Assembly (NCBI GenBank): GCA_021927905.1
Contig: BLLK01000022.1
Location: 2,728,001-2,792,000, forward strand
Reading direction: 5' to 3'
From: Chaetoceros tenuissimus
Lineage: Eukaryota > Bacillariophyta > Thalassiosirophyceae > Chaetocerotales > Chaetocerotaceae
DNA: 64,000 nucleotides
Notes under the pieces: model-generated
What the model was told of the DNA's origin: nothing
Databases searched by the model: none
What the model saw: only the letters and a program-made list of their open reading frames with translations
Part shown: one piece after another, positions 24,701-34,542 of the stretch
Position numbering within the stretch: position 1 is the first letter of the stretch
Layout: each line of letters starts with the position of its first letter
Program-made: the position numbers and the translations under genes

Positions 24701-25895
24701 GCTTGGGGAATTCCAGAGACTAGGAAGTTCTATAATTTCTGCAACATTCAATCGCATCATAATTGATACAAACAAGACGTCTTTACTAGAGTCTGTAGAA
24801 TACGTTGATTTCGTCATCGCAACAATTATGAAGAAAATGTCAGTTTCTGGTGATGGTGCTGACTTTGAACATTTATCACTAGAGAAGAATAGATTCTATG
24901 CAAACTATATACTCCTTGACGAACACAATTACGGCGGGCTTCTTTTTGAGAACAGAGATCCTCAAAATGAAGATGAGTCACAGCTTGCTTTCGATATGGA
25001 ACTTCCTCAGGAAGATGGGTCTGTTGAATCAGTTACCATCGTACCGACAGTGGAAAGTGGCTGGAATATTGTTCATTATCTTCCAAATGAAATGGCTCAG
25101 GAATATTTCCGACTCATTATCAGTAGATTTTCAAAGGACATTTACAAAAAACAAATTGCACTGAGGGAGAAGGGGACAGTTGAAGACTCTGAAGTATCCT
25201 TGAACAAACTTTTACTTGATTACAAAAAGTTGGTCATCACGAAACATTTTCCAAATGATCTTACAACTTTTGTCGACGAGCTTGATAAAGAACCGAAAGG
25301 ACCACATTGCTTTCCAGCATTACCAGGTAGCCACTTAAAACTGACAAGTCCACCTCTTGAATTTATCAAGAATATAATCGCAGTTCTTGAGCTTGATTCG
25401 GATGTACATACCGAAGTTCAAAAGTTGAAAAGGGATTTGCTAACTCAAATCAACGTCCAAGAGTATTCTCAGGAAGCTCAATGGAAAAACCCATGCGCAA
25501 GTTTTATTTTACCAGATGTCTTTTGTACTGAATGCCAAGAATGTCGTGATGTCGACTTATGCATTCTCCCCCCAATCGAAGAAGATCAAAGTGGCTCATG
25601 GAAATGCGATGATTGTGATACTCCCTACAACTCATCCTTGATTGAGAAAAGGCTAGTTGGAATCATAGAACGCAAGTGTTTACGTTATCAATTACAAGAT
25701 TTAAGATGCTCGAAATCAGGCCGAGTGTCAACATCTCTTTTAGCAAAACAATCAAGACAGACGTCTCAAAAGTTGCAACTAGATGTCTCGAGAGAAGAGA
25801 TTGTCAAGGAATTGAGAATACTCCACAACCTTGCAGTTCATTACGAGTTGGAATGGTTAATAGAAACAACAACGGGATTACTGGGGGCAGTATGA
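18721..25895 (+). CDS. POLE: DNA polymerase epsilon catalytic subunit
   Basis: Four exons, 18721-18981, 19072-20733, 20799-20946 and 21019-25895 (introns 90, 65 and 72 bp), give 2315 aa, close to human POLE. Exonuclease motifs: FDIECTK (Asp313, Glu315), NGDFFDWPF and YSVSDAVAT. Polymerase motifs: [11 protein letters not shown] (across exon 3), [14 protein letters not shown] and LDTDGIW (Asp895, Asp897). The [4Fe-4S] ligands of the catalytic core are present ([22 protein letters not shown]). A PIP-like QKSITSMF lies after the core. The C-terminal half is the inactive polymerase fold typical of POLE, ending in CysA ([15 protein letters not shown]). CysB is degenerate: only one of the four usual cysteines remains ([10 protein letters not shown]). 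It is the leading-strand replicase; the family requires subunit DPB2/POLE2, which binds this C-terminus. Confidence 0.97.
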
Positions 25896-26055
25896 TTATG
25901 AAGAAGAATTGTAGGGTTTAGGGTATTTAGTTTTAACTCTGTAGTTTTCTAATTTTAAAATCAATGACAATCACACCTTTCAGCCTTATTAAATCCAAAT
26001 GATGGCTCTGTGAAATGTTGTTGTCAATATAGAATTCTGCTGCTATCTTCTATAC

Positions 26056-27631
26056 TTAGATACCAAAAATGGAATCAAATGGATCTCTTGTCGATGCCTT
26101 TTTGCGGACAGTGACTACTGGTTCATTTGACGCATTTGTAGAGCTTGATGGAGGTAGAGTTTGGCCCAGTGCAGAGAAACCTGGTGGAGGAGGAATGTGC
26201 CCCAGCGCAGACACAATGTCTTTAGATTTCTCCACACTTGAAGATTCGAGGATGGCTCTAGCAGCAGTTACAAACTCACGCTTTGAAGATTTTCCTTGAG
26301 GGAACGAATTTGCCGGAGATTGATTGTGCTCTATTTTGAGTCCAAAGTCAAATCTCATTGCGTTATATGTCTTGGATCTCGCAGTTGGCATTTTCTCTCT
26401 TGAAGCGGAAAAGTCAAATCCTTTCCCTTCACGTGCAATGGATCTAAGCAAAGGAGAATTTTCCTTCTTGGAATACTTCTGCATTGACCTTCTCTTTAGG
26501 TGATGTCCAGGTGTCTTCCGTAATACAGGTTTACTTTTCTTGTTCACAGCTGGAGACAGGGATGCGAGACCAGGAGAAAATGGCAGCACTGATCTCCCCC
26601 CGAAATTCGCATTATTCAGGCGCGGCTTCTTTCTGACATTCACATTCAGTCTATTCCCACTCTTCTTGGATAGAATGATGCGGCGGTCTTTTACATCAGC
26701 ACATCTCTTACGCTTTTCGTTCTTTCTTCCACCAAAAGATACATTGGGATCGGCTGATAGAGTTGCAAATGGTTGACGAGAAACCTGTGAGACATCTTTA
26801 GAAGGTACAGCCTCTGGAATGGATGCTGCTACAGAAGGTTGACGAGAAACCTGTGAGACATATTCAGAAGGTACAGCCTCTGGAATGGATGCTGCTACAG
26901 AAGGTTGACGAGAAACCTGTGAGACATATTCAATGGATGCTGCTGCTGCAGAAGGTTGACGAGAAACCTGTGAGACATCTTTAGAAGGTACAGCCTCTGG
27001 AATGGACGCTGCTACAGAAGGCTGGCGAGAAGTCTGCGAGATATCTTTATCTGTAGCCTCTGGAATGGATGTTGCTGCAGAAGGTTTGTGAGACATTTGT
27101 GCCAATTCCACATATTTCTTTGATTTCTGCTGAGTCTTTCCGTTTGCACAAAAGATCCAAATGAATTTAGATGTCTCTTTAACTACGCGTCCAAATAGAA
27201 AACCTTCGTTCAATTCCTTTCCTCCAACGACCTGCACAAGTGCACCAATTTTGAATGATGAACAACTTTCACCCCAATTCTTGGATTTGGAGAATTCCTT
27301 CGCTTCTTCCAAGGATGGTATTTTATGTGTTTGCGTTTTCTTCATGTCAAGTTGATGAATGAGTTCAGTGTCTTGTTTACTTATGTTAATGGAATCTGCC
27401 TTTGTCTCAATTATGTTCAAAAGATAGCTCGTGGAATTGAGACAATCAATAAACGTTTTTCTCTGCAGTTTCAAAAAAATTATGAGAGAAAGTTTTTGAG
27501 TTTGATGCCTCAAAGAACAAAAACGATGGTGGGACTAAAAATACCGTGAAAACGGTAAATTCTAGCCTCACAAATCTAAATTCAAACCATCGATTTCCAA
27601 TTCCATTTTTCTCAATATGTAATATATGCAT
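26056..27631 (-). CDS. Unrecognised basic protein with 22-residue SRQPSVAASIPEA repeats
   Basis: The long exon is 26056-27462. Its first internal ATG is 27345 (MKKTQTHKIPSLEEAKEF), but the preceding 39 codons look coding. A likely short first exon, 27572-27631 (MHILHIEKNGIG), joins in phase 0 across a 109-bp intron (donor GTGAGG, acceptor CTGCAG), giving 488 aa; this 5' end is inference. After an N-terminal segment, FKIGALVQVVGGKELNEGF...FIWIFCANGKTQ looks like a small beta-barrel of Tudor/SH3 type. Then come five tandem repeats, then a basic tail rich in K and R (KKSGNRLNVNVRKKPRLN, LKRRSMQKYSKKEN) and a Pro-rich C-terminus (ALGHIPPPPGFSALGQ). A nuclear chromatin or RNA-associated role is a guess. 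Confidence 0.65.
26771..27085. repeat. 66-bp in-frame tandem repeats, five copies
   Basis: Copies start at about 26771, 26837, 26903, 26954 and 27020. Spacing is 66 bp (22 codons) except for one unit shortened by 15 bp, which keeps frame. The encoded unit reads SRQPSVAASIPEAVPSKDVSQV with small changes. The first copies are almost identical at the DNA level, so the array is young. Confidence 0.9.
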
Positions 27632-27682
27632 TTACTAAAAAGATATATAAGTGTTTAGAAAGAGTAATAATTATATGAATTA

Positions 27683-29822
27683 CTAAGAGGCAGTAGCTTC
27701 AGACAATGAGCTTTTCCGAAATAAGTCATGTTCTAGTGCATCCTCGACATTCATTCTCTTATTTGGATCAAGAACAAGACACTTAGACAACATATTCACA
27801 AACTTCCCTACATCAGATCTATCAGTACTACTTGCAGCATTTAGCATAATCTGTGATAATTGCTTGGCTGGTATACTCCCCGTATTTGCGCTAACTAGGC
27901 GAATTACATTCTTTTTCGTGACTGGATCTATATTTTCTTGACGAAAGTTATACGTATTACCTTGATTTGATAATACAAAATGTGGTGGCAAACCCAAGTT
28001 TTGAAAGCTAAGAATATGCCTCCGAATCATTTTATTTGAGAAAGGTCCTATACATTCCATAAATCTGATTCATTTGTGAGAGGCCTGGGTACAATATTGT
28101 AGTGAACAACCAAAGGCAAAAAGTGACTTACCTCCTCAGCATGTCGCTGTTGTTTTTACCTGCAAATAAGACTTTCCCAAGAAAGAGCTCTGCTAGTGAA
28201 ACTGCAATAGACCAAATATCTATTGAAGCATCATATTCTTGTCCTAAAATTACCTCAGGTGCACGATAAAATCTTGATACTAGATAAGGTGTTGGCAAAT
28301 TGTCAGTGTCAGTTGTAAAGAATGCCGAACCAAAGTCACAGAGTTTGACAGTCGAGAAATCTGAACTACAGAGAATATTATCCAATTTGATATCAGCATG
28401 AACTACGCGATGTTCCTTCAGATGCTTCAATGCTGTGAATAATTGCTTTGCATAGGACCTTACAGCACTTAAATTTATACCACAGTTCCTTCCAAACTTG
28501 TTTAAAACTTCGCGAAGATTGAAGGGCATGTACTCAAATAATATGCATGAATGACCATGGTAATCCAGAAGTACAGAGGATGACGACAATGACTGCATAT
28601 TTCTATCGTCATCGTTACCAAAATAGTTTTTGTCGAAATCAGTTATTTCGTACATTTTTACAATGTACTTTTCTTTGGAAGAGTTATCACTTTGCTTTTT
28701 GGATTTTGTAGGGGCCTTGAAGTTGAGCAGTCTTAGAATATGGACTTCTTTTTGCGCAGCTTTGGTCATGATCTCGTTTGATCTAATCAACTTCATTGCA
28801 ATGGCTTCTTCACTGGTTTCATCCGTCTGTCTCTCAACAATCGGTTGACACTTGAGTACTGTTGAAAAAACACCTTTTCCAATGATTCCGTTGACACGAA
28901 AAGATACAGCTGATGTATTTTCATCTGCATCAGATTCAAATTTGATGACTTCTCCTATGGCAGCCCTATAATAACCTTCAGTATCTGCAGTACCTTTCAC
29001 ACTTGTATTGTTAGGATTGACTACAGCTGGCGGACTCACTGACGAACTAAACATATCAAAGGAATCATTACCATCATCCTTTCCAGATTCAACATTTTGC
29101 TCTTTGATTACGTTCTCTGCAGCGTTGTCATCCTGAACTTTAGAAATGTGATCTGGTTCTGTCGTATCTTGCATTACGACATCATCACTCTTTTCCTCAG
29201 TCGTTATTGGTACCTTTTCTTCAATAACTCGATCTTTTGCCATTTCTTTTAATCTCTGACGCCTTTTCTCTCTTCTTTCTTTCAAAAGCCGCTCTTCTCT
29301 CACTTCCTCCGTTTCAAAGAGGAGGGCATCATTATCATCATTAGACATGTTTGTCTCTTCCGCATCACCAAACTGTGCAGCTATGCGATTCAGCTCTTCC
29401 AATTCTTGTTCTTCCTGTCGTTTTAATTCTTCTTCCTTTTGTCTTTCTAGTGATTCAGAAATGTCATTCTCTTCCTTTGCAATCACTGGGGAAGATCTAC
29501 CATTTGATTCATTCTGCATTCTCGGCTTCTTGACCAATTCGTCCCTGGATGTCGATTCGTCAACTCGGTCCATCATTTCATCCATATGTCGTTTGTGTCC
29601 AATAGACTCATTATTTGATTCTGGTACCATAGCTCCTCTACCTCTGCCTCGTCCTCGTCCTCGTCCCCTGGCTATATCTGGATTTCTACCATCTCTACCA
29701 AATTCATCCAAATCATTGCGAGGTGAGGGATGATCTGTGCTACGTGACATCCATGCTGGCTGATTGTTAATACCACGTCCACGGCCTCTGCCTCTCCCTC
29801 TACCTCTTCCCAAAGATGACAT
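27683..29822 (-). CDS. PRPF4B: PRP4-type spliceosomal protein kinase
   Basis: Exons 28132-29822 and 27683-28064, with a 67-bp intron, give 690 aa. The N-terminus is an RG-rich tract (GRGRGRGRGRGIN, again near residue 52) and a long charged, Glu/Arg-rich region, as in PRP4 kinases. The kinase domain starts near residue 305: glycine loop GIIGKGVFSTVL, VAIK-equivalent AIAMKLIRS, catalytic loop VVHADIKLDNILC at about 474, DFG in KLCDFGSAFF at about 495 and APE in YRAPEVILG. The insert before the last helices and the ending LVLDPNKRMNVEDALEHDLF fit PRPF4B. The usual HADIKPDN is HADIKLDN here. The family phosphorylates tri-snRNP proteins such as PRP6 and PRP31 during spliceosome activation; action in the nucleus is inferred. 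Confidence 0.93.
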
Positions 29823-30124
29823 TTAGAAAATATGAGCCGTTAGCAATAGAATAGTATAGCAATGTACTTTGGAGGTAGAATAGGAGCAACAAAGAGTAAG
29901 TAGTAATACAAGGAAAGTAGCAAACACATCCAAAAAAGTGAAGAATCGAATCCCCTTCCATGATGAAAGATCAATGAAGTAGGGGGACAATTTACATCCA
30001 TGATATACTATGTGGTATTCTGACGAAGAAAAAGAAAGCGAAGAAAATTCTCGCTGATGATACAATAAACTCTCAAACTCATTTTCAATATTGAGAGATA
30101 ACGTAATTCATATCATAGATAAGC
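29823..30124. promoter_or_regulatory. Divergent promoter between PRP4 kinase and the M41-like gene
   Basis: 302 bp separate two outward-pointing start codons. No TATA-like box or repeat was seen. Confidence 0.35.
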
Positions 30125-31618
30125 ATGAAAAATATTGTGAGGTCAATTATTGCACTTGCTTTCATTTGCAGAACTTGCGCCTTTTCGTCGCCAAGGCCCA
30201 ATGTTTCCTCATCAAAGACAACATCATCAAACATCAATCTGGAGGCCTTGTCACAACTAAACAAATGTAAATCTGCAACAACAGCCAAGAGAATATTATC
30301 AAACGCTCTTGAAACAAAAGAAAATGCACTCTTTCAATCCATTAGCATTCCGAAAGGAGCGTCAGATCTGTCAATTTCTGATGCAGATTTAGCAATCCAA
30401 ACCAATATTCGCAATGCAAAGTACTCCGTCATGGAATTGATTGAATTGAATGGCGACAAAGACGCTGATCGGGCTAGTCTTGCTCTCTTTTGTCTATTCA
30501 CTGCAAGCTCTCTATCAGCAATTGCAGCTCAACAGTCTCTTCCTGGTCCTGAAATAATTAGATTTGCAGTTGTATGGTTGCTTAGTTTTGCACCATTGAT
30601 TTTTGTAGGGTATGGAATTGCAACTCCTGAATCACTTCAATCAGTTTTGATTTCATTGCAAAGGAATATATTTCCAACTTATAGAAAGAGAATGTTGCAT
30701 CATGAAGCGGGGCATTTCTTAATTGCTCATCTACTTGGATTTCCAATCAAGAATTACCAAGCAAATGCTGTTAAAAATGCTGTCGAGTTTTATCCATTGA
30801 GAGATGATGATCGAGGATTAGAGAAAGCTTCATTGATGGGATTTGATTCCAAGAAAAATTATGATGATGACTATGTAGATTCATACTATCCTGAAGATAA
30901 TATGGGTGGAGATAGACCTTTCTTTGCAGAAGGCGGTCGTGGAGATGCATTACTTGCACAATCTGTATTTCGCGATGGCAAGAATTATACTGATAATCCA
31001 TTTCTTAAAATTGCACCAAGAGATGACGTTTCAAAGTCTTGGCCTTATAGAGGGTTTGCGCATGAAGCTCTTGATCAATTAGCTGTAGTCAGTGTTGCTG
31101 GTGTTTGTAGTGAGATTCTTTCTTTTGGTAATGCAGAAGGAGGGTTTGCTGATCTGTCTCAATTACGGGTCTTATTCGGTAGTGCCGAACCAGAACTTGA
31201 CGAAAGAGAAATGGAAAATAGAATTCGTTTCGCAATTGGATATGCTATGAGTCAACTGCGTCGTAACCTAGGAGCTCTAGATGCTTTGGTAGAAGCTATG
31301 GAAAATGACGCCACTGTGGAGGAATGTGTTTTAGCTATCGAAAACTGCAGTAACGTCAGTGGAGCAACGATTATGGGTAATTATGAAAAAATTCGAAAAG
31401 AAAGGATACAAAACGAAGGAGTAGGTTTTGTAGAAAAGCTTTTACTCGGGGGTGGTAAGAATGCCGATACACAAGACAATAGCATTATTGAAGGAAAAGG
31501 TGGTGGCGATAAACGTCAAGGCTTTCAAATGACTGGCGACGATCCTTTGTATGCAGCTTTGGGAGTAGCAGTTGTGTTTTTCATCTATTCCAGTTCAGGT
31601 GGCCTAAGTCTTCATTAG
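30125..31618 (+). CDS. Plastid M41 (FtsH-type) metallopeptidase-like protein without AAA domain
   Basis: A single 497-aa exon. A signal peptide (MKNIVRSIIALAFICRTCAF) ends in a phenylalanine plastid motif (CAF-SSP), so import into the plastid is predicted. Two hydrophobic helices around residues 115-160 (LALFCLFTASSLSAIAA, IIRFAVVWLLSFAPLIFVGYG) precede the peptidase region. HHEAGHFLIAHLLGF carries the HExGH zinc motif, and EGGFADLSQL lies where FtsH has its third metal ligand Asp. There is no Walker A/B or AAA module, so it is not a complete FtsH. A final hydrophobic helix (YAALGVAVVFFIYSSSG) closes the protein. Plants have similar plastid proteins with a lone M41 domain. An ATP-independent thylakoid or envelope protease is likely. 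Confidence 0.85.
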   Translation: MKNIVRSIIALAFICRTCAFSSPRPNVSSSKTTSSNINLEALSQLNKCKSATTAKRILSNALETKENALFQSISIPKGASDLSISDADLAIQTNIRNAKYSVMELIELNGDKDADRASLALFCLFTASSLSAIAAQQSLPGPEIIRFAVVWLLSFAPLIFVGYGIATPESLQSVLISLQRNIFPTYRKRMLHHEAGHFLIAHLLGFPIKNYQANAVKNAVEFYPLRDDDRGLEKASLMGFDSKKNYDDDYVDSYYPEDNMGGDRPFFAEGGRGDALLAQSVFRDGKNYTDNPFLKIAPRDDVSKSWPYRGFAHEALDQLAVVSVAGVCSEILSFGNAEGGFADLSQLRVLFGSAEPELDEREMENRIRFAIGYAMSQLRRNLGALDALVEAMENDATVEECVLAIENCSNVSGATIMGNYEKIRKERIQNEGVGFVEKLLLGGGKNADTQDNSIIEGKGGGDKRQGFQMTGDDPLYAALGVAVVFFIYSSSGGLSLH

Positions 31619-31697
31619 TGATTGTTATTATATAAAAAGTTTTAGATTGCAAACACTAATCCGACTACATGAAAATAGAAAAGGCTGTCCTTTTTTA

Positions 31698-32165
31698 TCA
31701 AGGGAGAGATCTCAAATATCCTACTAACTCTTCCAAGTTTTTAAAGTCTTCGTCTTCTTCACCATCATCCATTTCTCCGCCCATTTCATTAGCTTCCTCC
31801 TCTTTCACTTGCAAAGCAGTCTGCCCGTCACTGTTTTTGATACGATAGTCAACTTTCGCTTCCTCTACTAATATCTTTGCAGCACTCATTTGGTCACAAT
31901 GGTGCAAAGGTGTATCTCCATCGCTATCTTTTGCATTTACGTCAATATTTGGCTGAGACAATACCCATCGCATAACTTCGATTTGGTTGTAGGATGCAGC
32001 TGAATGTAATAAAGTCAGACCATTGGAGTCGGCTACAGTTGCTGGTAGAGATAAATGTTGAAGACTCTTTTGCAAAAGGGCAAGGTCACCATCTGATGCC
32101 GCGACAAATGGAGTAGACGAGTCAATCTCTTCCGAATTTTGTTGTTGATTTGAAAATGCAAACAT
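31698..32165 (-). CDS. Small ankyrin-repeat protein
   Basis: The first ATG with good context is 32163-32165 (MFAFSNQQQNSEEID), giving 155 aa; a longer frame to 32201 adds an unlikely hydrophobic leader. About three ankyrin repeats fill residues 18-125: PFVAASDGDLALLQKSL, NGLTLLHSAASYNQIEVMRWVL, DGDTPLHHCDQMSAAKILVEE, DGQTALQVKEEE. The tail is acidic (GGEMDDGEEDED). Proteins of this size and shape act as soluble binding adaptors; no partner can be named. It converges on the M41-like gene with 79 bp between stop codons. Confidence 0.85.
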   Translation of the reverse strand: MFAFSNQQQNSEEIDSSTPFVAASDGDLALLQKSLQHLSLPATVADSNGLTLLHSAASYNQIEVMRWVLSQPNIDVNAKDSDGDTPLHHCDQMSAAKILVEEAKVDYRIKNSDGQTALQVKEEEANEMGGEMDDGEEDEDFKNLEELVGYLRSLP

Positions 32166-32518
32166 TTTATGTAGTAGGTATAGTTCTATGTTTATTAACA
32201 ACAGGAATAGAGATACCTATACTGGTAGGATACGATTGAAAAGAAGATGGTAGTAGATGGAAGATGAGAGATGTAGAGACGCATTGGATTTTGTGTGCTT
32301 GTTTCAGAACGCTTTTTATTGGTTCTGAAACAATGAGAAAGAGAAAGAGATATGAAGGGGGGAAAGTGTTTTAGGTCGTCATTGTCAAACAACTTTTTGA
32401 ATTCTTTTTGGATCTCTCCCTCTCACTTTCCACTAGATCTCTTCTTTCTCATAATTTTGAAGAGATTTCTCACTACTTAAGTCAACGACACATTGTAAAT
32501 ATAGTCTTGAAGAGCGAA
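32166..32518. promoter_or_regulatory. Divergent promoter between the ankyrin gene and the SET-domain gene
   Basis: 353 bp between two outward start codons. A purine/pyrimidine-skewed stretch lies around 32330-32450. No confident core promoter element. Confidence 0.35.
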
Positions 32519-34198
32519 ATGATATATTGCAAAGGGATGATTTCAAGGCTGTTATTTGTCTTGATTTTCATATTTCGAAATGCTCATTTCGTCACATGTG
32601 AAAATAGTAATGCTGAACAAGACACATGTGCTGCTGAACTGAATCCAAATGATCAACATATCCCTGGTTGTCGCTTATATATTGCGAAATCTACTTTGAA
32701 CAATGAAGCTTCTACGCGTCTTGGTCTCTTCACTGGCAAGAAAATAAAACGAGGGCAAGCAATAGCTCCACCAGATATAATGATACAGCTGATTGATTAC
32801 CTGTCATCACTTTCAGATTTTGTTTCTTTGTATTCTTTTGAACCAGGACAATTTGGTGCACAATTTGAAGCAAAGAGCGTGGCTTCCATACTTCCTGGTG
32901 TCCCTTCTGTAGCACAAATGACTATATCAACTTCTCCGGTCAAAGCAAATGCTGTACCCTTTGGTATAGACATAGACGAAGCAGATGTACCTCGTACTAC
33001 AAGTCCTGGAGCTGGTGCAAGTACACATTATCATAACTTTACATTTTACGCTCGACAAGATTTAGGTGAAGGGAGTGAAATATTCATCGCATTGGAAGAA
33101 AAGGAACCTTGGTTTGAGAAAAAGACAAAGTTGGTACAATCTCGAGATAATTCTATTCAATTCAAAGCAGATTTCAAACCACAAAGAAAGTTGGATTGGC
33201 TGATTTCAAATGGTATCTGTGTTTCCAACATGATACCGAAAAAGAGTAAAATTGAGGGAGCTGGAAGGGGAGCCTTTGCGTCAACCATGATTAGAAAAGG
33301 TTCCGTAATAGCAATTTCTCCTGTATTACCAATAAAACGTGAATCTGCAATGACCAAAAGAATGAAAGTGAGCGGTAAAGTGAGGGCATCGAAACCTCAG
33401 CAACTCATTAATTACTGTTTTGCATTGAAAGGTGAAAACGATGCAGATTCCAGTTCAGATGTGTTGTTCTTTCCTACTGCACCCATGGTCAATCTGATCA
33501 ACCACGGAGGAAATGATGCAAATGTGAAGGTTCAGCTATCTCAAAATACAAAGAAAAGATATACAAACCTTTCTTCATCTTCTTTCGAAGAAATTTCTAC
33601 AAAGAATGAAGACATTATTATCGAGTATGTCGCAACCAAAGACATCTACATTGGCGATGAAATTACATTGGATTATGGACAGCATTGGACTAATGCATGG
33701 AAGAAACATGTAACGGAATGGAAGCCTCCATTAAATTCTCATTTGTATTCTCCCTCCTACGTAATGGACGATGTTGCAGGTCTATTAAGAAATGAAAAGG
33801 AACAAAAAGATCATCCTTACCCTGCCAATGTCTTGACTGGATGCTATTATAGGTACTCAACACATGTCACTCAAGATGGAATTGCAGGGAAGCCAAAGAA
33901 GACAGGCGAAGCTTCCATCATCAAATGGAAAATGGACAGACGAACGTTTGATTATCGTAATCTTCGCCCCTGCAATATAATGCATAGAGAAAAGGACGAG
34001 AATGGTCAAATTATGTATACTGCTATGATGAGAAATAGTAACAGCATGAAAGAAGAAGAAATGATTCCAAAGGGAGAGATGCATATTGTGAACTATATTC
34101 CAAGAAATGCAATTAAATTTCTCGATAAAATGTACTCAACAGACATGCATCTCCCAAATGCTTTTCGTCATGAAATACTGCTTTCTGAAGATCAATAA
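32519..34198 (+). CDS. SET-domain protein with N-terminal signal peptide
   Basis: ATG 32519 gives 559 aa in one exon; the frame continues upstream to 32408 but without another ATG. The N-terminus (MIYCKGMISRLLFVLIFIF) is a signal peptide or anchor. Two SET-like halves are visible. The first (GLFTGKKIKRGQAIAPPD ... HYHNFTFYARQDLGEGSEIFI) lacks the NH core. The second is a better SET domain: GAGRGAFASTMIRKGSVIA, then MVNLINHGG (the N-H pair that contacts AdoMet), then VATKDIYIGDEITLDYGQ. A C-terminal domain of about 110 residues follows. SET domains methylate protein lysines, usually in nucleus or cytosol; the leader suggests the secretory pathway or plastid. Secreted SET proteins are frequent in diatom gene sets, but their substrates are unknown to me. 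Confidence 0.8.
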   Translation: MIYCKGMISRLLFVLIFIFRNAHFVTCENSNAEQDTCAAELNPNDQHIPGCRLYIAKSTLNNEASTRLGLFTGKKIKRGQAIAPPDIMIQLIDYLSSLSDFVSLYSFEPGQFGAQFEAKSVASILPGVPSVAQMTISTSPVKANAVPFGIDIDEADVPRTTSPGAGASTHYHNFTFYARQDLGEGSEIFIALEEKEPWFEKKTKLVQSRDNSIQFKADFKPQRKLDWLISNGICVSNMIPKKSKIEGAGRGAFASTMIRKGSVIAISPVLPIKRESAMTKRMKVSGKVRASKPQQLINYCFALKGENDADSSSDVLFFPTAPMVNLINHGGNDANVKVQLSQNTKKRYTNLSSSSFEEISTKNEDIIIEYVATKDIYIGDEITLDYGQHWTNAWKKHVTEWKPPLNSHLYSPSYVMDDVAGLLRNEKEQKDHPYPANVLTGCYYRYSTHVTQDGIAGKPKKTGEASIIKWKMDRRTFDYRNLRPCNIMHREKDENGQIMYTAMMRNSNSMKEEEMIPKGEMHIVNYIPRNAIKFLDKMYSTDMHLPNAFRHEILLSEDQ

Positions 34199-34542
34199 AT
34201 TGAAAAATGCTCTCTGATGATTAGGTACTTATAGAGCAACCATTATTCAATGAAAATTAGAAAAAGTAATGTAAAAGTTGGTGTTAAAAAGTGACGACAC
34301 TGATGTCTGTTCAAAAATCGTTACAGTTAAATGCCCGTTGAATCCAGCTCTTTTGATGGCCAGCGATCTTCTTCGGCGACGAACAGAGAGCAAAAGATGA
34401 GAGCACACACACAATAGTTGGTGGTTTTTGTTCCACACACTGTGCATCCTTCTTGCAAAATAGAACTCAAAGGTAGAGAGATAAAAGTCTATTACAATCT
34501 CCTCGCCAGGTCCACTTAGAATAAAAGTCTAAATTTTCAAAA
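34199..34542. promoter_or_regulatory. 3' region of the SET gene and promoter of TOM70
   Basis: 344 bp in a tandem arrangement. Nothing beyond AT-rich flanks and a pyrimidine stretch was seen; no supported gene. Confidence 0.35.

Noticed and set aside
23219-24817. Minus-strand frames of 66 to 143 codons
   Set aside because: They are antisense to the polymerase epsilon reading frame and have no family resemblance.
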